The notes beneath the pieces are model-generated. The model was not told where the DNA came from. It did not search any database and saw only the letters and a list, made by a program, of their open reading frames with translations. The position numbers were made by a program, and so were the translations under genes. Of a DNA stretch of 64,000 nucleotides, positions 23,751-35,180 are shown one piece after another (the stretch's first letter is position 1; every line of letters begins with the position of its first letter). Origin of the DNA: Trichoplax adhaerens (taxonomy: Eukaryota; Placozoa; Uniplacotomia; Trichoplacea; Trichoplacidae); assembly GCF_000150275.1 (NCBI RefSeq), contig NW_002060952.1, positions 2,289,128-2,353,127 on the forward strand, written 5' to 3'.

Positions 23751-25004
23751 TTATACATCCGCTTTATTTTCAGAAAGTTCCATTAAAGCGATAGCTCCAT
23801 TCCACTTTGCTCGTTGATCAGCTAAACGTTTCTTAGCTTGTAAACGAGCCGTTTTTTTCTTATCAGGGGCATCCTCAAGCGTATTACTTTGTTGATTTTC
23901 GACCGCTAGTGGTGAAGTAGGTGGTTGTTTTTGCAACCTCTTCAACTGTCTATCTCGGCGCGATTGTTGAAGTTTAGCAAGCCATTGCATGACCAGCGGA
24001 TCATCATTTTGCAATGTGATACTAGCTTCGTCATCATTGCGCTGTAAAGCAGCGTATGGATGATCAGGGCAATGACGATTGGAGTGAGTAAAACGCGAAG
24101 TGCAACCTTGGATAGAGCACATAAATGGTTTTTCACCAGTATGAATGCGTAAATGAGTCTTGAGTTGACCACTTTGAGCAAATGTTTTGCCACAATTGGG
24201 AAAATCACAGACATAAGGGCGTTCACCAGTATGTGTACGCCTATGAGCTTGTAATGATTTCTCGCGAGGAAAAGTGCGTTGGCAGATTTCGCATCGTATT
24301 GTCGATTTGGATTTAGCACCAACACGACGTAGATAAGCAATGTTATCCGTCCTTGGTCGACCTCTTATAATGGTCTTTCCATCATGTTGATCATCTTCCT
24401 TACTTTCTTCATTTTCCACTGAATCACATTGGCTGCTATTGGAACTGCTCTCATTGCTACTTGTTGTCAAAACACTATCCGATCTGGAGTTGATATCATT
24501 TAAACTATTCTTGAAATTAGGCTTATTACTATTGCCATTGGTGCTTTTTTCCATCTTGGGCTGAGATGGCGTATCGGCATACATAGTTTCATTAGCCGAG
24601 AGATAAAGTGAACGTGATTGGACATATTCGATCGTACGTGGATCAATATGATGAAGATTGGCGTTAATATTGAACTTGGAGATGGTGTCATTATTGATAT
24701 GACTAATGGCTGGATTGGGCGTTAAAATTAAGACAGCTCCATTTTGTGCTAAGACTGTATAAAGTGGACCGGCAGCATTGCCATGGCCCAAACTTTTGGC
24801 GGGAAGACCCATCAAGCCGTTATAACAGAGCGGTATACTACTTGTGTAATAATAATTAGATGGCCAAGGACCCTTTAAATCACTGCCTAAACAACTTTGA
24901 AAAGCAACATCGCGCTCTTTATCGACCTTGGCAATGCCATTCGGCGGGAAATAAACCATTTCTGCGGTATCAATCATTCTAAATGCAAAATATTCATTCA
25001 TCAT
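23751..25004 (-). CDS. ZNF367: Zinc finger protein 367
   Basis: Single open frame with ATG at 25004-25002 and stop at 23753-23751, 417 residues (human about 350). An AT-hook-like RGRPR lies near residue 214. Three C2H2 fingers follow: CEIC...HRRTH at about 238-258, [19 protein letters not shown] at 266-288, and [17 protein letters not shown] from about 296. The sequence [19 protein letters not shown] is nearly invariant in ZNF367 orthologues, as is the C-terminal helix with [10 protein letters not shown]. The first 200 residues are weakly conserved, with a Ser/Asn-rich acidic stretch. ZNF367 is a nuclear transcription factor linked to cell-cycle genes in vertebrates. The frame stays open to 25028 and a good acceptor (CTAATTGCAG) precedes 25022, so a further 5' exon is possible. 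Confidence 0.95.
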   Translation of the reverse strand: MMNEYFAFRMIDTAEMVYFPPNGIAKVDKERDVAFQSCLGSDLKGPWPSNYYYTSSIPLCYNGLMGLPAKSLGHGNAAGPLYTVLAQNGAVLILTPNPAISHINNDTISKFNINANLHHIDPRTIEYVQSRSLYLSANETMYADTPSQPKMEKSTNGNSNKPNFKNSLNDINSRSDSVLTTSSNESSSNSSQCDSVENEESKEDDQHDGKTIIRGRPRTDNIAYLRRVGAKSKSTIRCEICQRTFPREKSLQAHRRTHTGERPYVCDFPNCGKTFAQSGQLKTHLRIHTGEKPFMCSIQGCTSRFTHSNRHCPDHPYAALQRNDDEASITLQNDDPLVMQWLAKLQQSRRDRQLKRLQKQPPTSPLAVENQQSNTLEDAPDKKKTARLQAKKRLADQRAKWNGAIALMELSENKADV

Positions 25005-25588
25005 CTCATTAGCATTAGAATACTGCAATTAGAAAGTTAAAAGGTCATTTAAATCATAAATCAACAACATGGAGTGGTCGACTGCGCAGTGCGCAGTGAC
25101 CACTTTACTGTACAGTGTACAGTAGAACTTCTAGAAACTTCCGTTGTAGTACTGTAGACTTGGTACTGTGGTCATGGTGAGCTATCAGCACCCCATCACA
25201 CGTTTCAATGTTTGTATACGTTAGTAAGAGCTCCAGCGGTGTACCGTACAAATGATACTACATGGAGTTACGGACTGCTGGAAATTTCCAGCACCCACTG
25301 CACTGTACCAGTAGACGAAATCGCCAAAGCCTTTCATCATTATTGTACTGTACTGTACAGTATAACCGGCGTGGCGTATTCGTTAGTATTAATTAGTGAA
25401 CAGTCAATAAATTATAATTTCCATGAATGGAATTAATGCGATGTCATTATTGATCAGCAAGTAGTATGGAGACATAGAGTAAATCAATGTTGATATCATG
25501 GTTAAAATTAACAATTTTTTCAATCACTTTGATAATACGATATTCAAAATCATGCAACCAAGATTATGCTAGTACTAGACATCCGATT
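25005..25588. other. ZNF367 upstream flank
   Basis: Likely holds the ZNF367 promoter on the minus strand. Visible features are an inverted GCGCAGTGCGC-like word near 25085 and several TACTGTAC/GTACAGTG words at about 25105 and 25345. No core promoter element is clear. Confidence 0.35.
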
Positions 25589-25631
25589 TCATGATACTTG
25601 AAATGATTGATTATGGCAGATTTCAACTGAC

Positions 25632-26221
25632 CTTGTAATCGTTCCAAGTAACGAATAGTTCCAATGGTCTAGTTTCAACTGGATAATCACTTCTGGTTCA
25701 GAATTAAATGGTAAATCGCAATCGATAACAACTGTCGTACGTAGTGATGCAAATGTGGTAACGTCTTGAAAAGCAATTTGGAATGCAGAACGCCCAATTT
25801 ATATCATCCTGCTGTCGGATTTCTTTCCGTATAATGTTTACGTAATAGCGGTAAACAAAGCATCTATAATGCGTAAGCATTGTGTGCTAAAAATGATGCA
25901 TGATGTCATCATTGATACCCTATGCTGTTATCTTTGCGCCAGTAAATAAATTCAATTCAATTCAATTGAAAGGTCTTTCCAATCTTATATAGTAACCGCA
26001 TACAGTAATTGATCCTTTCGACGATGACAGTAGCGATATGCAAGAGTCACCTTGACGCCATATCATTACTTAAAAAGAAAATTAAAAATTCACCGAGAAG
26101 TATAGTATGTCATATACAGTACATTGAATAGTCCAAATTTGTTATAACTTGTATCAGCCTGTGCCAATAAGTACCATCGCCACTAATCACCTGTGATGTA
26201 CGCAAATCATGATCAGTATTA
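25632..26221 (-). CDS. Unidentified gene, two exon-like segments
   Basis: Two minus-strand segments at 26221-26175 and 25764-25632 have acceptor and donor consensus at both ends and compatible phase (1 nt + 45 + 1, then 2 + 129 + 2). The joined frame reads TDHDLRTSQVISGD into TTFASLRTTVVIDCDLPFNS and then PEVIIQLKLDHWNYSLLGT. Composition is protein-like and unlike the chance frames nearby. I do not recognise the family. No start, stop or further exon could be fixed; the frame can read through the 25632 donor to a TGA at 25591-25589. It could be a real gene, a gene fragment or a chance match to splice rules. Confidence 0.33.
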
Positions 26222-27454
26222 CTTCAGTTTATAGAGTGGCCAACTTTCTATCTTCTGACCATTTTAGCTATCATCAATTGATAAGCTCATTTTTCGCTTC
26301 AGCGGCTAACATGGATGGTATCGCCGTCAAGTCTACAGTAGATCATTTTAATGAGTTTTATAATAAGATTTATTTTTTATTTTTTATCAGATTTCATTTT
26401 CCAAAAACTACGCTAAATTGCTATAATTACCGTAAATATACAAACGTGTTTGAAATGAGGTATTGATCATTTTTGAATTAAATGATGTAATCACTAATCA
26501 GCAGTCATCACGAGTTTTCATTCCCGTGTCATGTATTGTAAAACGTAGGCAAGTGAACAATTATAATTAGTCGTATTAATTATCCATGAACTCTTATAAC
26601 TTCCGCTGCAGATCCATTGACAGTGCATGTAGACTTGTACACTCTAGTACGGCAAAATGAATGATATCACTGTAATTTCTCCAAGGCATGAAAATATAAA
26701 TATATACAATATACTGCGCCTAATTAAAACGTATCTCAATGCGGAGATATTGATGTACAGTAATTTGGGGCCAGTATGTTGTCGAGATTACTATACTGTC
26801 ATGTACAGTCCTGTAAATAGGATGGATATATCTAGTAGGTATAGAACTGTACAACTGTACTTCACATTGTACAATTTATTCCTGTATCTCCATCAAAGTA
26901 TTTTTTCATTGCTACCAAGTAAAAGCACAGAGAAGGAATCAATCTGTACCATCCTGAATTCTATATTCAAAATATTTTATCAGATTATACTACTGTACGA
27001 TATTTTATCTATTTTTTAGAGAGTTATTTCCGTCCAAATTGAAACGCCACTGATCAGGGAAAGTGAGTACAGTCAGTACCGTGTACTGTATCGTACTGCG
27101 GCGAATCTGCAAACGTGGCATTGCCGGGTCCGGGTTAGCCCAGGGTATGGGCTTTAAAGTTTTGCACTCAAACAAAAGAAAGAAACAACAATGATCCAGC
27201 CATAAGGTGTGATTAGGTGTGTGGTATGTTGAATGTCGACTCATTGTGACGTCATTGTATTTTGCTGGAAACACCTTTTAAATAATAATAATTCACAGAA
27301 TAAGAAGAGTTTATTAGTCACCTGCTATAAATATAACTTACGCTTTAATTTGACTATAAAGTCGCCTCTTTTCAACATTTACCTATGACTACTGTATTGT
27401 ATGACGGGCGTGGATCCATACAGTATAGGATGGTCACATTACAGGGGCATAAGC

Positions 27455-27692
27455 TATCGTATGATTTCATGGAAAGTCTAATCTTGTCGCATAGGCACAA
27501 ATTACATCATAGGAATGCTGATTATACTGTATACATCATAAGAATTCTATTCATAAGCCAATTTGGATAGTATCATTGTATGATTTCATGGAAAGTCTGA
27601 TCTTGTCGCATAGGCACAAATTACATCATAGGAATGCTGATTATATAGGTCATAAGAATTCTATTTATAAGTCAATTTGGATAATATCACTG
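27455..27692. repeat. Direct repeat, two ~119-bp copies
   Basis: The sequence beginning GTATGATTTCATGGAAAGTC and ending near AATTTGGATA occurs twice head to tail at about 27458 and 27577 with very few differences, which indicates a recent duplication. Confidence 0.92.
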
Positions 27693-30087
27693 TCATGCAA
27701 TAATATCAATGCATAAACAATTTGCAAATAGAGACAAGTTGGAGAGTTCTTTATACTCGTACAGTAAGTTGCTAGGCGGTATAGACTACAGTAAATAACT
27801 GCATCGTCACAGAATCTCGTATAAAACACCATGAGCTCGCTAAATACAATTAAGATTACCCTTGTTTAAGCGAGCTAGGCACTCTATGCATTAAGCTAGT
27901 GTGCAGAATTGCGTACTCTACAACATACGCACAACGGCCTTTTTGCATACTCCGGTTTTGAGTAGTCCCTGCACAAATAAAGCGTAAAATAGTTTCTTAG
28001 TCATGGTATAGGGTTAAGAGTTCATGCATGCCTTTATCAATTCATTGAAAAGCATTCCAAATATGGTACTGGCTTGCAATGTTTACAGGATCACAGTCAG
28101 CGATATCCACCTGTACTCGCCATGATGCTGTATTATTACGAATTTGAAAGTAATGAGTTGTAATCTATCAACGAAGTGACAGGACGTTAAGCTGCTGTAG
28201 TATCAATGAATCTGTCCATTTCAAAATACAATCCAAACCATAAAATGTTCATAGCAAATACTGTACATATACCACAGTAAATGCATAATTCTGATGATAT
28301 CGAATTCATTGATGCCCTTGTTAATACTTGATAATACAGGATTAGTTCAGAAATACATTTATAGCACCATTTGGTCAACACTAGGTCTGTTAAAATGACA
28401 ACATTGGACAATACGAATACTGTACGCGTATTACCATATTTGGTCAGATTGTATTGTACACTGTAGTATATATGTACAGTACGCAGACGTGACTGTGCGG
28501 GCGTGTACAGTACGTATACAGCATGTGAGTAATTTTAATTTTAATGACCATCTCAGCTGATTCTCATCCGACCTAAGCTAGTAATCCATGCCTAAGCGGA
28601 TTACGGTACTGCATATCCATACTTTCCATTTTAAACAGTAACGATATATCTTAGCTAGGAACTAATTACGATATATAATTAATTTGTTATGATTATGTTA
28701 TATTTAAAATACTTTTTGCGGGTGTCTATCTAATTCCCCTCATAGAATTGCAACATACTGTAGGCGTAATTAATTCGCAACTTTTCAGGTCTTTCATGGT
28801 TCGGTATTAGGATAATATACGGTGCGTTTGTCTTTCTATTTTCTTATAAATATACGTATAGTGTTATCTAGCCGATATATATTATGTCAATGCTACAGAA
28901 AGCTATACAAGTATCAGTTCGGTGACAGTCAATTTTGTAGAGTCAAAATGACGTCGACCTAATTAGTGTACGGATGTACAATGTTAATGCTGTAAGTTAA
29001 GTTTAGTAAGAAATAACATCGTAGTTTGATATGAAAAAAATTAGTAATCTATCACCAGTTTCATTCCGTAAGAAATATCTAATATCGAAACTAATCAATA
29101 AAGAAAGATAGTGGTACAGGAAATCTGGAGCACAGAGGGCGTAAGGACAACTTGGCAGAGTTAGCTCTTTACTTTCACAAAACAACACAAATAATGATAG
29201 TTAAAATAAATAAAATCTGATCATGCAACATTATTATTTCTTCCATAACTGGAGATCCTGCATCTTGAAATCTTTTTGCAGTTAATACGACTGATCTTCA
29301 GAGTTGCATACGGACTCTTTTACTCGTATAATCATACTCTACTTATCTTTGGAGTTATGTACCATAGCTTAGCTTACTGAGTCCTATTTGGGTGATAGTA
29401 CGTATAATAAAAACGTACTACAGCATACTAATGAATGAATAATATCATTATCAGATGCATGTATGCTAAATAATTAGTTCAGATCAGTTCGTAATGCTGC
29501 ACTTATCATTTCTATTGTACGAATGTTGTCCAATTGATAGCTCCTAATAGCTTAAGCTATGGGTAAGACGCCTTTGCAAAAACGGCATCCATCATTCGAT
29601 AGGCTTTTATTTCGTATTGCGATTGTGTAGGTTTGATATTGGTATGCATGTCACACACCACTAGTGACAAAGTAGTCTACACACGCCAATCCTTGCGGAG
29701 AACGCCACTTACTAACTTAAAGAGGCGAGATTAGCTATATCACCAAATAATTCAGTTCCAACGACCGAATACTATGGTACAATTATAGCGTCACAGATGA
29801 TGTAGACGAGATAGTCAGAGATTTACTATCATTTATTACTGAAGGAATCTTGGCACCCAAGATTATAGTCTTTACAATTAAATATCAATTGAAAAACTAG
29901 TTGACTATCTAACCGACTAACGAACTAAAAAGGAATCTTCAGGCACCAGCCTTTTATAGTCTCGTCAGAAACTCCTGGTAATGCATCAAAGGTTTATTAC
30001 ACTATACTAATGGAGTTCCACCACTGCTGACGCATTCAATCTTGAATATACAGTACAATAAATATATGTACTGTACAGTAGTATACC

Positions 30088-30395
30088 GTACACAGTGGTG
30101 GACATGCATACCTCCAAACTTAATTCAATAGACTCGAAGAAGAACGTATCATCGTTTTAAGCTATGGACGCTGAGTATGTGAGTCATCGGGGTTATTATG
30201 AACGGCCTACACTACAGTACACAGTGGACATGGATACCTGTAAACTTAAATTCAGTAGACTCCTGGAATAATGAATGTATCATCGTTTTAAGCTATTGAC
30301 GCTGAGTACGTGAGTCATCGGGGTTATTATGGACGGGCCTTACACTACAGTACACAGTGGACATGTATACCTGCAAACTTCATTTAAACACAACA
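30088..30395. repeat. Direct repeat, ~131-bp unit, 2.3 copies
   Basis: GTACACAGTGG starts units at about 30088, 30218 and 30350. Units share ATCATCGTTTTAAGCTAT, GACGCTGAGTA and GTGAGTCATCGGGGTTATTA. The third copy is partial. Confidence 0.92.
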
Positions 30396-31354
30396 GATTC
30401 TGAAATCATTTAACTTTAGGTCAATTTGTAGTCAATGAGCTTGTACGATCCCGGAAATTACATCAATTGAACTACTAATTGCTCGTACTTGCGTACCGTG
30501 TCCTCAAATGACGATCATGAGTAGGATATGAGCGCAGAGTTGATATAAGAAGCGATTGCACGGTTTTGATATGTGCTGACAAAATTGTCTGTGAATTCAT
30601 GGAATAAAGGAAAAGTTTCAAGTTTTGTCCGATACAATCCATACTGAATCTAGTTCCACTGTGCAGTCATATTTTGCATTGCCACTGTGCCTTCATAATT
30701 TGCATTGACTTATTTGATTGATATTCCATATGACGACGGGCATTTAAATCAATTTTCCAATTTTTTTTCCCCAACGACAGTACTGACTAGTGTCCTGACT
30801 GGTGTACTGACTACTGTTCTGTACAGTACAGTACAGTATGTACAATACAGTAATGCAGTAATCAAAATTACTAGTACAAGCTCACGTTGCTTTGCTGACG
30901 GCTTATGATAATGTACTTATTTGTTAATAATTAACAGATAGTATTACCATTCGACGTTATTTATATCCCGGTAATAGCTAGGCATGACGATATTCACAGC
31001 TATGCTTGTAGAATACTACTTTTCAATAATGCATTGACGGATGAAATGCTATATTAAGATTAGTTGATGGTCCAAAGCACATTATGCTAACTAATATACG
31101 GTGATGGACATACCAAGTTAAGATTAGCAGGTACTGTAAGATATCGGTACAATGTCCTTAGTACTGTGGTCAATTCTATACCAATCATTAGAATGTGTCT
31201 AAGGATTGCTTGAGTATGCAAGCAAAACTTGCTCTGTCGATAGCAACCGTTATAAGAAAATGTAGCAATCAAAATGGCTATGTAGAAAACTCTTTAAAGA
31301 TTCTATGTTTACTCAATTTTCATCAGAATATTACATCGAATCAAATCACCGTCG

Positions 31355-31570
31355 ACAGTACTGTAGTCTACACTACAGACTGTAAGGGTTTGTACTGTAG
31401 TCTATAGTACAGTACTGTACTGTACAGTACTCAAGAAAAAAAAAAATCAACCGTACTGTACAGTACTGCATGCAAATGGCGTTAGTTTGTGCGCAGCTGC
31501 GGGATACGATCATACCGTACCGTACTGTACTGTACTTTACAGTACAGTATACTGTATGCTGAGTATCCAG
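31355..31570. repeat. Dense cluster of palindromic TACTGTAC/GTACAGTA words
   Basis: Within about 215 bp there are many overlapping copies of GTACTGTAC, GTACAGTAC and CTGTAGTCTA, arranged so that long imperfect hairpins can form on either side of an A-run near 31436. Similar but sparser clusters occur near 25110, 25345, 28450-28510, 30060-30090 and 30800-30850. Confidence 0.8.
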
Positions 31571-31822
31571 TACTGTACTGTACTGGACACACCATGGAAT
31601 AAATGAGGGGGGGGGGTGGAAATTGAGGTAAAGAACTGCCAGGGACTGTCGTACTGAAACAACTGAAAACATTGGTACTGGAGTCAACATCTTTTTGCAT
31701 CTCGATGGCACAGTAGACTGCCCCGTACCACTGTACTTGAGTACTATATACTGTTCAGTACATTACTTGAAAATAAGTAGTTGTAACCAAGGATAACGCT
31801 AGTCCACGTGGCTCGTATACGC

Positions 31823-31967
31823 ATGGATCCACGCTTGAAGTCTATCGTACCGTTGGAGATGGCCTACAATGCCATCCTAGCAGATCGCCAAGGAAGCACT
31901 ATAGCCTGCGATCATACAAACAACGAAGCTGACAAGCTCTGCTTTGAGCACTCATGCGCCATATTTG
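31823..31967 (+). CDS. Possible small exon or short frame upstream of SERBP1
   Basis: ATG at 31823 opens a frame with protein-like composition (MDPRLKSIVPLEMAYNAIL, later TNNEADKLCFEHSCAIF). A donor-like GTAGGT follows 31967; without splicing it ends at a TAG after GRL. Joining it to the SERBP1 first exon with the visible AG at 32030 breaks the SERBP1 frame. It is therefore either a separate small gene, an upstream frame in the SERBP1 leader, or chance. Family not recognised. Confidence 0.25.
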
Positions 31968-32030
31968 GTAGGTTGTAGAATCACGCTTTTGAATCCATCC
32001 AATATCGCCGTTAATCGGTGACAACCGAAG

Positions 32031-34603
32031 ATGGAAGAGGAAAACAATTTATTACAAGGAAATCGATTTGCCCTTTTGCTGAGTACTGAAGGCGAAGACG
32101 GTGGAGAAAGGATTTTACGGCAAAAGAAAGATGTTAAAGTAGAAAAGAAGATTGCTACTACGCCTGCTGTAGGCAGCAAGCAGAAAGTGATGGATCAATC
32201 GTCCAGAGCAAGATCAGAGAAGACCAACAAAGCGGAGAATAAAACTGAAAAAAGGACTGATAGACCTCGTACTGGCAAAAGAGAAGGTATTTCTTATCAT
32301 CATTTTTGTTGCACAATTGGGTCTATCGTGTTAGTACGTTGTCATTACACATGTATTGTAGATGGGCAAAGCAGCTAGCATTTCAGTGTTGGTAGGCTAA
32401 CCTTGCTCATTCTTACATCAATTTTGAGTTGATTCGGACATGGAATCGCTGCCTAGCAAAGAGTACAAGCAATCAACGTATTCTTCATGCACTAAAGTAG
32501 ATAGATCCATAACTAGATGGCAGTATCATCGTGCAATAGTAGTTAAAAATGACTGCAAATAGGAAAGAGTTGAACAGAACACGCTGACGATATGGATCAC
32601 ACCCACGATGTTTGAAAATCATTTCAATTTTTTATTTTTGTAGGTCAAAACCAGCGTGGATTTAGCAATCGTGGAAGAGGTCGTGGCGGCGATCGTCGCG
32701 GAGATTACCGTCAGAGAGACGAAGTTTCTAACGGTGTTGGAGAAGGCAACTTTTCAGAAAGTTACAGAGGCCCAAGAGGAGAGCGAGGTGAACGAAGTGA
32801 ACGAGGAGGCGAACGAGGCGGCGGTGAACGTGGTGGCCGCGGTAGAAGAGGTGGTCCTCCTCGTCGCGGACGTGGCGGAATCGCTAGTGGCAGTGGCAGT
32901 GGCAAATTTGCTGGAAAAAGAGAATTCGAACGCCGCTCTGGAAGCTCCAAAACGTAACTCATTGATAGACAGTAATAGCATTCTCATCCAAATTTTACCT
33001 AGTCTGATCACATGTGATATACAATATGTGATCGCCTTACCAATCAACTCGTACTTTAACATATCTCATTTCTTAGCGATATACCTTCGTGTGATGTACT
33101 TTGAATTGACTCAAGGTGATCAAGGAATGCTGATGCTCTTACTATACTCGTATTTATGGACAGCATCATCATCACCTTGTTACCACTGCATGTGAAGTAG
33201 TGTAGTGGTTGCTTATGCAGAGATTGACAATTGCCATGCCGATAATGCAATCATGGTCTAAGTTCAAATAATTTTTTCCAATACTAGTGGTGTCAAGTCC
33301 TTCGAAAAGCGTGAAGGTGGCGGCACACATAATTGGGGCAAACCTAGCGATGATCTGAAAGCAGAGTAAGTTAAAGCAATGTTGTACAGGTCATAACGTG
33401 ATCCATGCTAAATACCTGTGTAGCGTTGGTCAACGATGAGTTTACACCTGTTCGATATTCTTTCTCAGATTACCACTATCTTAATGTTATCCTTTCGTAA
33501 AGATATCATGTTGTATGGATGATGGCCATAGCATCAATCATTTTAGCCTCATTCTTGTAGATCTTACGTTACATTAACTTAAACCATGTGTGCTCGTAGG
33601 GTACTGCACTTACCGCACAATCTTGCAACAACCGATATATGTTATGTTAATGCTGATCAGTAGTACGACTAGTTGAACTCTATTCTTAGTACATTACTAG
33701 ACTGCTTGCAATGCTAGATAAAACCCATTTTAACAATTCACTTTTGATCATACTTGATTCTCAAGCGAAACCAACCAAGTAGGAGGCTGGGGAGATACTC
33801 AAGAGGAATCAAAGAATTGGGATGACAGCACAGAAGAATCTGCAAACTGGGGTGACCAACCTGCAGAAACGCGAGATTGGGGCGATGACAGTGAAAAGTA
33901 AGTGTAGAAATGAAATCTTTGGTGTTTGTCGCGTTATACCTGAATTGATTGAACAAGACAATTTATACGTAAAAGATGTAACCGTTAGATCGGCATCGAG
34001 CTTTATAATCAAACAGTATCACTAGTGATAATCTACTAAAAGTACCAATACAAATCTTAACCGATAGTGTGGAAGACGATCAAGAGGAAGCAATTAGCCA
34101 ACTGACTCTGGATGAATACAAACAGCAACAGGCCAAGTTGAAAGGTAAGCCGGAAAAGAATTTGCGAAGAAGTGGTGAAAACGAAGATCAATCAAAGTGG
34201 AGAAATACTAAGGAACTAGAAAAGGAAGAAGGGGATGATGCCACTGAAAATGCCAAGGTTGAAATCAATTGAAGCATGGAATATTGGTCTATAAATTGCA
34301 ATCCCTTTATTTGTATTAAACTGTATGATCATCATTCTATGCTAGTTCGAAAGACAAGACAGAGGAAAGAGGGAATCATATCGCAATCAGAAAAACTTAA
34401 CAGATCAGGTAGAGATCAATCTGCAACCTCGCCATGACGGTGGATCACGAGGTCGCGGTGGGCGCCGAGGCGGCCGTAGCCGTGGTAGAGGACGTGGCCG
34501 AGGTGACTTCCATGGTCGCAATGGAAATGATCACTTTAACAGAGATCGCCGGGAAGCGGCCCCAGACGTCAGCAATGAGCTAGAATTTCCTGCATTGGCT
34601 TAA
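32031..34603 (+). CDS. SERBP1: SERBP1/HABP4-family RNA- and ribosome-binding protein
   Basis: Six exons, 32031-32286, 32644-32953, 33288-33365, 33766-33897, 34068-34257 and 34346-34603, keep phase throughout and give 1224 nt (407 codons plus stop; human SERBP1 is about 408). The N-terminus carries NRFALLLSTEGEDG. Exon 2 is an Arg-Gly-rich box ending GKREFERRSGSSK. Exon 3 has the family signature HNWGKPSDDLKAE. Exon 5 has the LTLDEYKQQQAKL segment. Exon 6 has LTDQVEINLQ, a second RGG box and the terminal FPALA. The family binds mRNA and lies across the 40S mRNA channel in idle 80S ribosomes. Exon 4 adds an acidic stretch with repeated WGD/NWD/NWGD units. The start ATG follows an in-frame TGA three codons upstream. 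Confidence 0.95.
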
Positions 34604-34795
34604 AGAATTAGCCAGGTCTTTTCAATAGTATGTTGAAAGCTCTATAGGCAAACGAAGCTAATTAACAATCGTTAAATGGAAATATGTACTGTACGTATGA
34701 ATCAGCTTTCTTTGGTTACGTGTACAATTATTAATATTATTATACGTCTCGTGCTGTGTCATTTGTATTGGTAAAAGTGAAAGGGAGCATATTAC
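34604..34795. other. SERBP1 3' flank
   Basis: Expected to hold the SERBP1 3' untranslated region. No clear polyadenylation signal could be picked out. Confidence 0.3.
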
Positions 34796-35180
34796 CTTGT
34801 AGTAAGGATGTACTATTGTGACCGTGATAAACCATGTCGGAAGAGTAATCGCCGCTTGAGCAATGTAACTGCCATTCAACTCGTTGTCTCTGAAAGACTG
34901 CTAGCAGTGTTGTAAACCAATAGCACTGTTAGTACCTAGAGTAAGCTAAAGTAAAGAATAACAGGCTTTATAAATTACTTTGAACATTTCATTTAATGCA
35001 TTAATGTACTGTATTGCTGCGACAGTATTTTATTAGGAATCACGGCATACAATGTTAAATACTATTGTGTAACTTTCGGCTCGATTGCAACCTGTGGCAC
35101 CATTTTGTATGATACATACTGCAATTGCTTTTTTATGCAGCCTTCAGATAAGGTCACTTGTAGTATTCTAGAAAGTGTGA
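34796..35180 (-). CDS. Unidentified exon-like segments on the minus strand
   Basis: A 94-nt segment at 34889-34796 has a strong acceptor (CTTTCAG) and donor (AAG|GTAATA) and is open in two frames, one of which reads RVEWQLHCSSGDYSSDMVYH. A second segment from about 35178 reads LSEGCIKKQLQYVSYKMVPQ and has a possible donor (CAG|GTTGCA) compatible in phase with the first. The protein is not recognised, and upstream exons are not secure. A chance origin cannot be excluded. Confidence 0.25.

Larger units (their letters stand above)
26222..31822. other. Long non-coding interval rich in TACTGTAC/GTACAGTA words
   Basis: About 5.6 kb without a recognised gene. It contains direct repeats (listed separately) and many copies of the self-complementary words TGTACA and CTGTACAG. 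The longest frame (26657-27019 +, 120 codons) has no family resemblance and is probably chance. A G-run of ten lies near 31609. Confidence 0.5.

Noticed and set aside
26657-27019. 120-codon + frame
   Set aside because: No motif, no splice-consistent neighbours, and it includes palindromic repeat words; best seen as chance.
32754-33062. Minus-strand frames (Ser/Ala/Thr-rich and Pro/Arg-rich) opposite SERBP1 exon 2
   Set aside because: Antisense shadows of the GC-rich RGG box; no splice or start context of their own.
32656-33195. 179-codon + frame over the SERBP1 RGG exon
   Set aside because: It runs in the wrong frame through the RGG-coding exon and into the intron. Its Val/Ala/Glu-rich composition is a shifted reading of Arg-Gly codons.
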